From: an uncultured Eggerthellaceae bacterium
GTDB taxonomy: Bacteria; Actinomycetota; Coriobacteriia; Coriobacteriales; Eggerthellaceae
Direction of reading: 5' to 3'
Assembly (NCBI GenBank): GCA_910588205.1
Contig: CAJUQK010000001.1
Location: forward strand, 62,001-126,000
DNA: 64,000 nucleotides
The position numbers and the translations under genes are program-made. Shown piece after piece: positions 51,063-60,114 of the stretch; position 1 is the first letter of the stretch; every line of letters starts with the position of its first letter. Under the pieces are notes generated by a model. That model had not been told where the DNA came from. It made no database searches and saw only the letters and a list, made by a program, of their open reading frames with translations.

Positions 51063-51977
51063 TCATCGTGCGGATTCTTTCTCTGATGGCTTTTGGGTGA
51101 CCAAGAACACCATGATCAAGATGAGTACCAACCCGATGATATCCCATGAAGAGATGCGCGCACCGGTCCATACTGCCCCGATGAAGGTTCCCGCCACCGG
51201 TTCTGAACAGGCCAAGAGACTCGCCCGCATAGGGCCGGCATCCTTCACTCCTTGGATATAGAGGAAGTAGGCAGCGATGGTTCCCACTCCTACCAATCCT
51301 GCGAAGACGATCCACCCCTCCCCCGAGAGATTCACATCGAACCGCCAAGGACGCGTCACCAGAGAGGAGGCGAGGCATCCGAAGAACATCCCGTACCCAT
51401 TGACCACGCAGGTGCCATAGGCTTCCAAGGGTCTCTCGGGCAGGAGGTTGTACAAGGCGGTGACGAATGCCGAGGTGATGCCCCATACAAGGCCCAGCAG
51501 CGGCATGTTGAGTGTGGTGATATCCCCTTGGGTGGCTATGGCCACGACACCGGCGAAGGCCAAGACCACGCCCGCTGATTCCCGAAGGGAGGGACGTCGA
51601 CGGTCTCGCAGGCAAACCCAGATCATCACGAAGATGACATTCAGCTGTTCGAGGGTGAGCGCAGTGCCGGCTCCCGCGTAGTCTATGGCAAGAAGATAGG
51701 AGTACTGCATGAGGAATATCCCCAGGATGCCGAACAGGGCTATGCGAACGAACATGGCCTTATCCTGAATGGCGGCTTTGAGGCGCTTCCGCTCGGTCAT
51801 GGCTGCGAATCCAAGGAAGAACAGGCACCCGATGAGCATGCGCATGGGAGTGAGCCACTCTGCAGGGATGCCATGGTAGTGCATGAGCACCTCTCCGCAA
51901 TTACCCGAGAAGCCCCAGGCTATCCCCCCAAGAAGGGCGCAGATGATCCCGCGGATGAGATGAGGATAGCTACCCAT
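51063..51977 (-). CDS. EamA-family (DMT) transporter
   Basis: 304-aa membrane protein with ten predicted helices in two EamA repeats (about 10-140 and 150-290); GIAWGFSGNCGEV and GAGTALTLEQLNVIF are typical of RhaT/RarD-type metabolite exporters. Substrate unknown. The ATG at 51977 lies seven bases after the stop of the upstream gene, so the two are probably cotranscribed. Confidence 0.85.
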   Translation of the reverse strand: MGSYPHLIRGIICALLGGIAWGFSGNCGEVLMHYHGIPAEWLTPMRMLIGCLFFLGFAAMTERKRLKAAIQDKAMFVRIALFGILGIFLMQYSYLLAIDYAGAGTALTLEQLNVIFVMIWVCLRDRRRPSLRESAGVVLAFAGVVAIATQGDITTLNMPLLGLVWGITSAFVTALYNLLPERPLEAYGTCVVNGYGMFFGCLASSLVTRPWRFDVNLSGEGWIVFAGLVGVGTIAAYFLYIQGVKDAGPMRASLLACSEPVAGTFIGAVWTGARISSWDIIGLVLILIMVFLVTQKPSEKESAR

Positions 51978-51984
51978 GGATGCC

Positions 51985-52719
51985 TTAGAGGGAGTCGACA
52001 GATTTTGCGGAGGGCACATTGTTCGAAGAGAGGAGTATCACACCCACATTCCCTCTTTCCGGCGAGTTCGTCACCATGGTCTGATCCTCAGGGTCATTGG
52101 TGACCGAATAGGCGTGGATGCCCGTGGTGAAGATGACCACGTCAATCCCATCATAGGAAGAGATGAGAGCAGGCCGAGGCGTTATGCAAAGGATGCTAGC
52201 GGCTCCTCTTTCCCGCAAGTCGTCTGTGATGACATCCAGCTCATCAGCAGGGAGGCGCCTATCAAGGGAGAAGACCCCGATCTTCTTCCCATCCACTTCG
52301 AAGACCTGGGGAGTGGCATAGCGTTTTCCGTTATGAGAGAGGTCAAGGCTCAGTACATCGGCACCGCGGGTCTCATAGAGCTCTCGGACATCGGAGACGA
52401 ATACGCGCCCGGCATCTAACCCCTCCACCTCTTGCGTCAGGTTCAAAAGCTCGAACCCAAGGCCCATCTCACGGTCTGCTCCGGTGATCTCCTTATCCTG
52501 CGTGGAGGTACCTTCTTGAGCGAGAGGATCCGGTTCTGCGACACCGCTATAGACGATGACCGTATAATCCTCCAGCTGCCCGACGCTGTCATCCACAGCC
52601 GTAGCAGCCACCGACCATCCTCTACCCGTAGAGAAGTAGCTCATGAGGATGAAAGCACCCATCAAGATGAGCACGAAGAAGATGACGAGCGCTGCTCTTT
52701 CACGGGTTGCTTTGCTCAT
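51985..52719 (-). CDS. Membrane-anchored unknown protein, degenerate metallophosphoesterase-like
   Basis: 244 aa with one N-terminal membrane helix (about 10-30) and an extracytoplasmic domain. VFEVDGKKIGVFSLD and the Asp/Leu-rich preceding block resemble the part of 5'-nucleotidase or capA-type metallophosphoesterases that follows the first metal site, but the metal-binding DxH and GNH motifs are not seen. It may be a catalytically dead relative; this is a weak, motif-level impression. Coupled to the EamA gene; 33 bp after uvrA. Confidence 0.55.
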   Translation of the reverse strand: MSKATRERAALVIFFVLILMGAFILMSYFSTGRGWSVAATAVDDSVGQLEDYTVIVYSGVAEPDPLAQEGTSTQDKEITGADREMGLGFELLNLTQEVEGLDAGRVFVSDVRELYETRGADVLSLDLSHNGKRYATPQVFEVDGKKIGVFSLDRRLPADELDVITDDLRERGAASILCITPRPALISSYDGIDVVIFTTGIHAYSVTNDPEDQTMVTNSPERGNVGVILLSSNNVPSAKSVDSL

Positions 52720-52752
52720 GGCGAAGATTATATACCGCTTAAGGGCACCTCA

Positions 52753-55680
52753 TCACCCGTTATCAGAGAAGAGCCCCTTTTCTACTGCCTGTGCTTCAGC
52801 CAATACACGCTTGATGAATTGACCCGTGAAGCTCCCCTCTACTTGAGCAACCTCCTCGGGTGTGCCCGTGGCGATGATGGTGCCACCGTGCGCACCCCCC
52901 TCGGGACCGAGGTCGATGATGTGGTCTGCGCTCTTGATGACATCCAGATTATGCTCGATCACGAGCACCGTGTTCCCTGCATCTACCAGCCGTTGGAGCA
53001 CGATGAGCAGCTGTCGGACATCTTCGAAGTGCAACCCCGTGGTGGGCTCGTCAAGGATATAGAACGTCTTTCCCGTGCTGCGCTTCTGGAGCTCCGAGGA
53101 AAGCTTTACTCGCTGGGCTTCTCCACCGGAGAGCGTAGTGGCGCTTTGGCCCAGGCGGATGTAGCCGAGTCCCACGTCGAAGAGCGTCTGGAGCTTGCGC
53201 TTGATCGAGGGGATGTTCTCGAAGAAGTGAAGGGCATCCTCCACGGTCATATCCAGCACTTCGGCGATGTTCTTGCCGCGATAGGTCACCTGCAGCGTTT
53301 CCCGGTTATAGCGGGAACCCTGGCAAACCTCACAGGGCACGTAGATGTCAGGGAGGAAGTGCATCTCTATCTTGATCTGGCCGTCACCCTTGCAGGCTTC
53401 ACAGCGGCCGCCCTTGACGTTGAAGGAGAAGCGGCCAGGGGAATAGCCTCGTGCCTTGGATTCCGCGGTAGAAGAGAAGAGGTTGCGGATATCATCCCAA
53501 AGTCCGATGTAGGTAGCAGGGTTCGAGCGCGGTGTGCGCCCGATGGGGCTCTGGTCTATGTTGATGACCTTATCCAGCTTGTCCAGTCCGGACATCTTCC
53601 GGTAGGGCCCTGTTCTCTTGTGGGCATGATTGAGCCGGTTGGCCAGGGCCGGTGCAAGGGTGTCCGTGATGAGCGAGCTCTTCCCGGAACCGGATACCCC
53701 CGTGACGACCGTGAGCGTGCCGATGGGCACTTCCAAGGTGACGTTCTGAAGGTTGTTCTCCTTGGCTCCGGTCATCTTGAGCTTACCTCGACGAGGATTG
53801 CGGCGCACTTGCGGTACCTCGATGCGACGCCGACCGGTGAGGTAGTCCGCCGTCATGGACCCCTTGGTGGCCATGACTTCTTCGGGGGTGCCCGCAGCGG
53901 TCACATGTCCACCATGCTCCCCTGCCCCCGGACCCATATCCACGATGAAGTCAGCGCTTCGGATGGTGTCCTCGTCATGCTCGACCACGATGACGGTGTT
54001 GCCAAGGTCTCGCAGATGCTCCAGGGTGGCGATGAGCCGCTCGTTATCCCGCTGATGGAGCCCGATGGATGGCTCGTCCAGGATATAGAGCACACCCATG
54101 AGCCCAGCGCCGATCTGGGTGGCTAGGCGGATGCGCTGAGCCTCTCCGCCAGAGAGGGTGGCAGTAGCCCGCTCCAGCGTCAGATAATCCAGGCCCACAT
54201 CCACGAGGAACCGCAGGCGTGCCACCACTTCTTTGACGATGGGGCCAGCCACATAGTCATCCGCCCCCGCGAAGGAGAGCCCTTCGAAGAAGCGGAGGGA
54301 GTCTGCCGCGCTCATCTCACAGGCATCATGGATGGACTTGCCTCCTACGGTGACCGCCAGGATCTCCGGCTTCAAGCGGCGTCCCCTGCAGGTCTTGCAG
54401 GGTACGATGGAGAAGTAGGACTGGAGCTTCTCGCGCTTGGAATCAGTATCGGCCTCTGAGTACTTGCGGCGGACCGCCTCTATGACACCTTCCCATTCCA
54501 GATACCAATAGGTATTGCGGCCATCCAGCGTGTGATAGTCGATCCTGACCTTCTCAGAGCCCGTGCCGTAGAGCACGGCCTTCTGGGTCTTGGGCTTGAG
54601 GTCTTCCCAGGGGATGGATGGATCCTCTCCCATATGGCGAACCACGGCTTCCAAGACCTGGGGATAGTAGTTGCCGCTCTTGAAGGGCAGGATGACGCCT
54701 TCTTCGATGGAAAGGGCCGGATCAGCGATGAGGAGGGAATCATCGACCTCCTCTGTGCTGCCGATGCCGTAGCAATCAGGACAGGAGCCATAAGGGGCAT
54801 TGAAGGAGAAATCCCGTGGCTCGAGCTCATCCATGGAGAAGCCATGCTCAGGACAAGCCAAGGCCAAGGAGAAGACATGCTCCCCTTCGGCAACGCCGCC
54901 CTTCGCCCCGGAGGATGTGCCCCCTTGTACGGCTCGCACATCCTCTGAGTCTCCCATGAGCTGGACCAGCACGCGTCCGTCTGCCAGCTTCGTGGCCAAC
55001 TCCACCGCTTCAGCGATGCGGCTAGTGGCCGAGCGCTTCAGCACTACCCTATCCACCACGACATCGATGAAATGCTTGATCTTCTTGTTCAGGGTAAGCG
55101 GCTCGTTCTCAAGGCGGATTATCTCCCCATCGATGCGCACACGGGTGAAGCCCTCTTTCTTCAGGTCCTCGAAGAGCTTCGTGAACTCGCCTTTCTTTCC
55201 TGACACGATGGGCGCCAAGATGATGGCCCGGGCGCCCTCCTCCTCGGCTAAGCCGAGGATCTCATCGGTCACTTGATCGGTGGTCTGCTTCTTGATGACC
55301 CGTCCGCATTCAGGGCAATGGGGTACGCCTACGCGTGCGTAGAGCAGACGGAGATAGTCGTAGATCTCGGTGGTGGTGCCTACGGTAGAGCGCGGGTTCT
55401 TGGAAGTGGTCTTCTGGTCTATGGAGACCGCCGGGGACAACCCGTCGATGGAATCCAGGTCGGGTTTGCTCATCTGTCCTAGGAACATGCGGGCGTAACT
55501 GGAGAGGCTCTCCACGTAGCGCCTCTGCCCTTCGGCATACATGGTGTCGAAGGCGAGGCTGGATTTGCCGGAACCAGACAGGCCGGTGATGACCACGAGC
55601 TTATCCCGGGGAATGGTCAGGTCTATATCTTTCAGGTTGTGCTCACGGGCACCCTTGATCACGATCTCTGTTTGAGGCAT
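52753..55680 (-). CDS. uvrA: Excinuclease ABC subunit A
   Basis: 975-aa damage-recognition ATPase of nucleotide-excision repair. First ABC half with Walker A GLSGSGKSS near 33-41, then a zinc module that uses CPEHG (CxxH) paired with CPDC; a second Walker A GVSGSGKSS near 640-650, a second zinc module (CEAC, CEVC), and two LSGGEAQR signatures. Full length. The promoter carries a LexA box, so it is SOS-inducible. Stop followed by the membrane-anchored gene. Confidence 0.97.
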   Translation of the reverse strand: MPQTEIVIKGAREHNLKDIDLTIPRDKLVVITGLSGSGKSSLAFDTMYAEGQRRYVESLSSYARMFLGQMSKPDLDSIDGLSPAVSIDQKTTSKNPRSTVGTTTEIYDYLRLLYARVGVPHCPECGRVIKKQTTDQVTDEILGLAEEEGARAIILAPIVSGKKGEFTKLFEDLKKEGFTRVRIDGEIIRLENEPLTLNKKIKHFIDVVVDRVVLKRSATSRIAEAVELATKLADGRVLVQLMGDSEDVRAVQGGTSSGAKGGVAEGEHVFSLALACPEHGFSMDELEPRDFSFNAPYGSCPDCYGIGSTEEVDDSLLIADPALSIEEGVILPFKSGNYYPQVLEAVVRHMGEDPSIPWEDLKPKTQKAVLYGTGSEKVRIDYHTLDGRNTYWYLEWEGVIEAVRRKYSEADTDSKREKLQSYFSIVPCKTCRGRRLKPEILAVTVGGKSIHDACEMSAADSLRFFEGLSFAGADDYVAGPIVKEVVARLRFLVDVGLDYLTLERATATLSGGEAQRIRLATQIGAGLMGVLYILDEPSIGLHQRDNERLIATLEHLRDLGNTVIVVEHDEDTIRSADFIVDMGPGAGEHGGHVTAAGTPEEVMATKGSMTADYLTGRRRIEVPQVRRNPRRGKLKMTGAKENNLQNVTLEVPIGTLTVVTGVSGSGKSSLITDTLAPALANRLNHAHKRTGPYRKMSGLDKLDKVINIDQSPIGRTPRSNPATYIGLWDDIRNLFSSTAESKARGYSPGRFSFNVKGGRCEACKGDGQIKIEMHFLPDIYVPCEVCQGSRYNRETLQVTYRGKNIAEVLDMTVEDALHFFENIPSIKRKLQTLFDVGLGYIRLGQSATTLSGGEAQRVKLSSELQKRSTGKTFYILDEPTTGLHFEDVRQLLIVLQRLVDAGNTVLVIEHNLDVIKSADHIIDLGPEGGAHGGTIIATGTPEEVAQVEGSFTGQFIKRVLAEAQAVEKGLFSDNG

Positions 55681-55727
55681 CTGATTCCGATCTCATCTCT
55701 CGAACGAACGCTGTCATAGGTTCGCTC

Positions 55728-55757
55728 ATGATACACGAGCGAACATTTGTTTGTAAA
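55728..55757 (-). promoter_or_regulatory. uvrA promoter with LexA (SOS) box
   Basis: Minus-strand TTTACA (55757-55752) and TATCAT (55733-55728) are 18 bp apart, and the operator CAAACAAATGTTCG (plus-strand 55740-55753 reads CGAACATTTGTTTG) fills the spacer, matching CRAAC-N4-GTTCG exactly. Transcription would begin about 40 bases before the uvrA ATG. Confidence 0.85.
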
Positions 55758-55783
55758 GGATATGCGCTGGGTTCACAGGGCCA

Positions 55784-57628
55784 TCACACCAATGGCTTGC
55801 GGGCCTTCTGTCGGGATACCAGCTGCTCTTGGAGGCTGACCAGCTTTCGGAAGAGCTCGGATTCCTCGGCACTGCCATCCGGTGCAGCCAGCATCTGTGA
55901 TTTCAGGTGCGCAGCTTCATCTTCAAGGTCCCCTATCTCCAGCTCCTGCAGGATATAGGCGAGGATGTCTGCCGTGGAAGCATCAGGATGAGGGCTCACG
56001 GCCGTGAGCAAGGAAGCAGCTTTGGGCTCAGCCTGGGCTGCTGCCTCTACGAGGGCTGCGGGAGAGGCATTGAGGTTCTGCATGAGCTCGCCGATGACGG
56101 CTGCCGCTATGCGCTCATGTTCCACGGCATGCCAGCGGGTCTTCACCACCTGATCGGCGAAGGGAAGGGCCTCCAACGGGTTCTGAGCGAAGGTGCCGAG
56201 GAGCTCTCGCTCGAGCACGCGACGGTTCTCCTCCTCTTCGGAGAGCTGGGACTGGAGGCGGGAGTCTTGAGCGGGAGTAGTAGAAGCGCCTTCGTCCTCA
56301 TCGAAGATACGGGGCTTCTTCAAGCGCGCAAGCTGTCCCAAGGCGTCTTCCTCTCGTACGCGCAGACGCTGAGCCAACTGGACCGCGTAATCCTTCGCCA
56401 GGATGGAATCCTTGATGGGCGCGAGCACGGAGAGCGCATCCGGGAGCGCTCGCGCGCGTCCTTCTGCGCTGGTGAGGTCGTGGTTGGCCAGTCTGCGCTC
56501 CAGGCCGAATTGCACGAGCGGACGAGCATCGTCTATGAGCGCTTGCATCTCATCAGCGCCATGAGCGGCCAGATACTCTGCCGGGTCTTGGCCATCCGGT
56601 AGACAGAGCGCGAATATCTCCGTTTGGGATCTTCCCGCCTCGGGAGTGGAGGTGTCATCTATGAACTGGAGCGCACGCTCCGTGGCCCGCTGACCCGCTG
56701 CATCTCCGTCGAAGATGTACACGATGCGCTTGCCTGCATGGCGCGAGAGCACGCGGATATGGGCCTTCGTGAGAGCGGTGCCCAGAGTGGCAACAGCATT
56801 GGTGATCCCTGCCTCATGCATGGCGATGACGTCTGTATAGCCCTCGCAGACGATGGCGCATCCCGTGGATGCCATCTTCGCCTTGGCTTTGTCCAGCCCG
56901 AAGAGCACCTGGGATTTATGGAAGATGGGGGTCTCCTGGCTATTGAGGTACTTCGGTTCCCCTTCACCGAGGATACGGCCGCCGAAGGCGATGCACTCCC
57001 CCGTCACATCATGGATGGGGAACATGGCTCGTTCGTAGAATCGGTCATTGAGATGACCGTTCTTGTTCACCGCCACGTTCGCCAAGACGAGCTCGTCGGG
57101 CTTGAATCCCAAGGAGAGCAGATGCGTGGTCATCTGGGAGCGCCCCGGCGCATACCCCAGCATCCAGCGCTTGGGCACATCTCCGCCCAATCCTCGTCCG
57201 CCCAGATAGCTCCGGGCCTTCGCGGCCCCTGGGTCCGGAGAGCGCATGAGCTGGGTGTGGAAGAACTCCTCAGCTGCCTTGCACGCATCCCGCAGGCGTT
57301 GCTTCTTGGATTGAGGGATCCCTCCCCGTCCGTCCTCTTGGATATCTATGCGTGCCCGCTCTGCCAGCTTGCGGACCGCTTCTGGAAAGGTGACCTCATC
57401 CACCTTCATGATGAATCCGAAGATATCCCCACCTTCCCCGCACCCGAAGCAGTGCCACAGTTGGGTGGCGGGGTCTATCTTGAACGAAGGCGTCTTCTCA
57501 TGATGCAAAGGGCAACAGCACCAGAACTCGCGGCCCTTCTGTTGCACGCGCGTACGCTCCCCTATGAGCTCTACCAGATCAGAGGCTTCACGAACCTTCT
57601 GGATATCAGCATCGGAGATGAATGCCAT
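55784..57628 (-). CDS. dnaG: DNA primase DnaG
   Basis: 614-aa replicative primase. CHC2 zinc finger with C39, H42, C60 and C63, then the RNA polymerase (Toprim) core with CEGYTDV and the C-terminal helicase-interaction region. The start at 57628 (MAFISDADIQKV) is preferred over 17 residues upstream because DnaG proteins begin near ISDxDIQKV; AGG precedes it. Ends 104 bp before the uvrA start, so uvrA's promoter lies in the gap. dnaG-dgt adjacency is usual in Actinobacteria, but here the two diverge. Confidence 0.95.
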   Translation of the reverse strand: MAFISDADIQKVREASDLVELIGERTRVQQKGREFWCCCPLHHEKTPSFKIDPATQLWHCFGCGEGGDIFGFIMKVDEVTFPEAVRKLAERARIDIQEDGRGGIPQSKKQRLRDACKAAEEFFHTQLMRSPDPGAAKARSYLGGRGLGGDVPKRWMLGYAPGRSQMTTHLLSLGFKPDELVLANVAVNKNGHLNDRFYERAMFPIHDVTGECIAFGGRILGEGEPKYLNSQETPIFHKSQVLFGLDKAKAKMASTGCAIVCEGYTDVIAMHEAGITNAVATLGTALTKAHIRVLSRHAGKRIVYIFDGDAAGQRATERALQFIDDTSTPEAGRSQTEIFALCLPDGQDPAEYLAAHGADEMQALIDDARPLVQFGLERRLANHDLTSAEGRARALPDALSVLAPIKDSILAKDYAVQLAQRLRVREEDALGQLARLKKPRIFDEDEGASTTPAQDSRLQSQLSEEEENRRVLERELLGTFAQNPLEALPFADQVVKTRWHAVEHERIAAAVIGELMQNLNASPAALVEAAAQAEPKAASLLTAVSPHPDASTADILAYILQELEIGDLEDEAAHLKSQMLAAPDGSAEESELFRKLVSLQEQLVSRQKARKPLV

Positions 57629-57658
57629 GGAAGCCTGGTGCCATCCTTTCAGGATACA

Positions 57659-57677
57659 GAACAGATGTCCTCTGTTC
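57659..57677. repeat. Perfect inverted repeat between dnaG and dgt
   Basis: GAACAGA TGTCC TCTGTTC: two 7-bp arms, five-base spacer, in the roughly 100-bp divergent gap. It is unlike the LexA operator, whose half-site spacing is different. It lies 31 bases before the dnaG start and ends 6 bases before a TATGAT on the plus strand, an operator-like position. Confidence 0.6.
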
Positions 57678-57683
57678 ATTTGA

Positions 57684-57689
57684 TATGAT
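57684..57689 (+). promoter_or_regulatory. Possible dgt -10 element
   Basis: TATGAT 38 bp before the dgt ATG, with the inverted repeat at 57659-57677 over its -35 region and no good -35 sequence. Confidence 0.4.
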
Positions 57690-57727
57690 AGCCCAACCGC
57701 TCAAGCGAAATGCCGTGAAGGAATCAG

Positions 57728-58963
57728 ATGCACAACAAGCCTAATGCCGACATCCCCTATCTGTCCTTGGATCCGCGGATCGAAGAGCAGATCCAGCAGG
57801 ATATGAGCTCTGGGGCCATGAGCCCCTATGCTTTCAAGGATGAGAACGTCATCCGGCGGGAGGATCTGCCCAATGACCGGGCCACCCTCGCCCGCCCCGC
57901 CTTCGTTCGCGACGTAGAGAAGATCGTGAACGTGCCCGCTTACAACAGGTATGCGGGCAAGACCCAGGTCTTCAGCTTCGTCAATAACGACGACATCACC
58001 CGTCGTGGGCTCCATGTCCAGCTGGTCAACCGGGTGGCGAAGGGCATCGGACGGCTGCTGCGGTTGAATACGGATCTGATCGAGGCCATAGCCTTAGGCC
58101 ATGATGTGGGGCATACCCCCTTCGGCCATGCTGGCGAGCGCTTCTTGTCCCAGTGCTATCACGAGCGAACGGGGAAGCATTTCAACCATAACGTCCACTC
58201 CGTTCGCGTGCTGGATGAGCTCTATCCGCGCAACATCTCGCTCCAGACATTGGATGGGGTACTGGCTCACAATGGAGAGTTCGCAAAGCAGCGGCTCGAG
58301 CGCGGCACTATGGGCACCTTCTCTGATCTAGAAGCAGCCGTCACGGCCTGCACGGAAGACTCCTCTCAGATCAAGGGCCTGCGTCCCTCCACCCTAGAGG
58401 GCTGCGTCGTCCGCGTGAGCGACATGATCGCCTACATCGGGAAGGACAGGGATGACGCTCTCAAGATGGGTGTGATGCAGAGCATCGACGAGTTCGACAG
58501 CTTCGTTCTAGGTAAGGACAACGGTCGCATCATCAATAACATGACCATGGATATCGTGAATAACAGCTATGGGAAGGATGCCATAGCCATGAGCCAGGAT
58601 ATCTTCGATGACCTGAAGCGGGCCAAACGGCAGAACTACGAGCTCATCTATGAGCGGGAGGGCATGCTCGAAGACGCATCGAACGTGGTGGACCACATGT
58701 TCGAACGGCTCTATGAGCGCTTGCTGCAAGACCTGGCCTCAGGGGACGAGTCCTCCCCCATCTTCGCCCATCATGTGCAACCCCTTGCGGATACTTCCCA
58801 CACCATCTCGCCAGAAGCCTATCTGAGCCAAGATCCGAACCGCATCGTCGTGGACTATATCGCCTCTATGACCGATGGGTACTTCACCAGCATCTACGAG
58901 ATGCTCTTCCCGGATGAGACCTTCGAGATAGAGAAGCGAGGCTACTTCGCGAACCTGAAGTGA
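57728..58963 (+). CDS. dgt: dGTP triphosphohydrolase-like HD protein
   Basis: 411-aa metal-dependent HD phosphohydrolase of the dGTPase family, hydrolysing dNTP to nucleoside plus tripolyphosphate. The HD motif ALGHDVGHTPFGH includes H125-D126; NHNVHSVRVL and DMIAYIGKD are further family blocks. The ATG has GAAGGA upstream. It is close to the dnaG-adjacent dgt of other Actinobacteria. It may help set dNTP pools, with nrdR and dut elsewhere in this window. Confidence 0.9.
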   Translation: MHNKPNADIPYLSLDPRIEEQIQQDMSSGAMSPYAFKDENVIRREDLPNDRATLARPAFVRDVEKIVNVPAYNRYAGKTQVFSFVNNDDITRRGLHVQLVNRVAKGIGRLLRLNTDLIEAIALGHDVGHTPFGHAGERFLSQCYHERTGKHFNHNVHSVRVLDELYPRNISLQTLDGVLAHNGEFAKQRLERGTMGTFSDLEAAVTACTEDSSQIKGLRPSTLEGCVVRVSDMIAYIGKDRDDALKMGVMQSIDEFDSFVLGKDNGRIINNMTMDIVNNSYGKDAIAMSQDIFDDLKRAKRQNYELIYEREGMLEDASNVVDHMFERLYERLLQDLASGDESSPIFAHHVQPLADTSHTISPEAYLSQDPNRIVVDYIASMTDGYFTSIYEMLFPDETFEIEKRGYFANLK

Positions 58964-59005
58964 CCTGGCTATGATCCCCTGGAATGAGACCGAGTCAGAA
59001 AGCAG

Positions 59006-59497
59006 TTGCCGAAGATGATGAGCGTTGAGGAAGCCGTATCCGGCCAAGCTGAGCCCCGCCCCTTCTATGTTGATACGCCCATCACCGTGCGTTACGGCGA
59101 GACGGACATGATGGGTGTGGTCTATCATGCGAACTATCTGCTGTACTTCGAGGATGCGCGGATCGGCTTCTTGGATGCGCTGGGCTTCTCCTATAACGAA
59201 AGCCTGGAGCAAGCGGGGTATATGAGCCCTATCCACGCCGTGGACATCCGATACCATGCTCCTCTTCGCTATGGCGAAGGCGGGTTCGTGCGCACGTCGG
59301 TGGCGAAGAATCAGCCCTTGCGCACGGTCTATCATCAGCAGGTGTTCCGCCAAGGGGATGATCCGGAAACCACTCAGCCTCTTGTGGATGCCCATGTGAC
59401 CGTTTGCATCGTGGAGCGGGCTACCTTCAAGCCCGTGAACATCAAACGGACCTTCCCTGAGCTCTATGGGCATTACGCTACCATCGCTGAGCCTTAG
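59006..59497 (+). CDS. YbgC-type acyl-CoA thioesterase
   Basis: 163-aa hotdog-fold (4HBT) protein with the motif RYGETDMMGVVYHANYLLYFEDAR, recognised by RYGETDMMGVVYHANYL (about 30-46), containing the catalytic Asp. Members hydrolyse short acyl-CoAs or act on acyl-ACP. The start is uncertain: TTG at 59006 or ATG at 59015 or 59018, all with weak ribosome-binding sites. Follows dgt by 43 bp. Confidence 0.85.
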   Translation: MPKMMSVEEAVSGQAEPRPFYVDTPITVRYGETDMMGVVYHANYLLYFEDARIGFLDALGFSYNESLEQAGYMSPIHAVDIRYHAPLRYGEGGFVRTSVAKNQPLRTVYHQQVFRQGDDPETTQPLVDAHVTVCIVERATFKPVNIKRTFPELYGHYATIAEP

Positions 59498-59581
59498 TGC
59501 TCCCTGTACGGTCATTGCAGCTAGGATGACCTTGCCCTATGATTCCAGACGAAGGAAAGGGCTCGTTGAAAGAGGCATAGC

Positions 59582-59947
59582 ATGGATACGACAACGGTTG
59601 ACTACATCGCTGAGCGCGTTGACATCCTGGCGGCATCAGATGCCAGCACCCAGGTGACGAAGGACGCGGCCAATGCCTGGAAGGAAGCTGTGGCTGCAGG
59701 TGGAGCTGATGCTGCCGACGCTGCCACCGAGCAGCTGCTTGACATCCTAGAAGGGCGCCCCACCACCATCGATGGCGTCATCGCCTTCGCTGAGGGGCCT
59801 GCCAAGGAGATGTTCGGTGAAGAGGCGGCTGCTCAGATCCTGACCACCCAACAGCAGCGCAAGGCTGAAGGCGCCAAGTGGTGCGATTGCGATGCCTGCA
59901 CCGCCGCTACGGAGATCCTCGCCAAGTTCGGTCGCGTAGAGCTGTAG
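59582..59947 (+). CDS. Small Cys-motif protein (often mis-named Hsp90)
   Basis: 121-aa soluble, acidic protein with a CDCDAC motif near residue 98-103 and otherwise helical sequence. It resembles small proteins of Clostridia and Coriobacteria that databases sometimes label molecular chaperone Hsp90, although nothing here is Hsp90-like. The CxCxxC could bind iron or zinc. AGAGG lies eight bases before the ATG. Function unknown. Confidence 0.7.
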   Translation: MDTTTVDYIAERVDILAASDASTQVTKDAANAWKEAVAAGGADAADAATEQLLDILEGRPTTIDGVIAFAEGPAKEMFGEEAAAQILTTQQQRKAEGAKWCDCDACTAATEILAKFGRVEL

Positions 59948-59968
59948 CTGGTAAGCTCGTCAGGTTAC

Positions 59969-59999
59969 CATAGGGGCGAATCTGAGATCCGCCCCTATG
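59969..59999. terminator. Terminator-like hairpin after the small Cys-motif gene
   Basis: CATAGGGGCG (59969-59978) and CGCCCCTATG (59990-59999), a perfect 10-bp stem with an 11-nt loop, 22 bp after the stop codon. No T run follows on either strand, so its efficiency is uncertain. Confidence 0.5.
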
Positions 60000-60026
60000 A
60001 GGGTGATGCCGTAGACCTCCCGGAGT

Positions 60027-60044
60027 GGCCGAACGCGTTCGGCC
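60027..60044. repeat. 18-bp perfect palindrome in convergent gap
   Basis: GGCCGAACGCGTTCGGCC reads the same on both strands. CCTCC before it and GGAGG after it could extend the stem with bulges. It lies between the hairpin at 59969 and the convergent acetyltransferase gene, so it may terminate that gene, or be a protein site. Confidence 0.6.
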
Positions 60045-60114
60045 TTAAATCAGGAGGGGCAGAGATCGTGGCAAGGTCGCCTCGATCGTCGGTTCGTTTT
60101 CTGTAGTATGCGAA

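Noticed and set aside
52432..54126. 564-codon frame antisense to uvrA
   Set aside because: Shadow of the uvrA coding pattern; no homology-like features.
60020..60060. tRNA-Ser/Leu-like string around the palindrome
   Set aside because: No cloverleaf can be built; it is explained by the palindrome.
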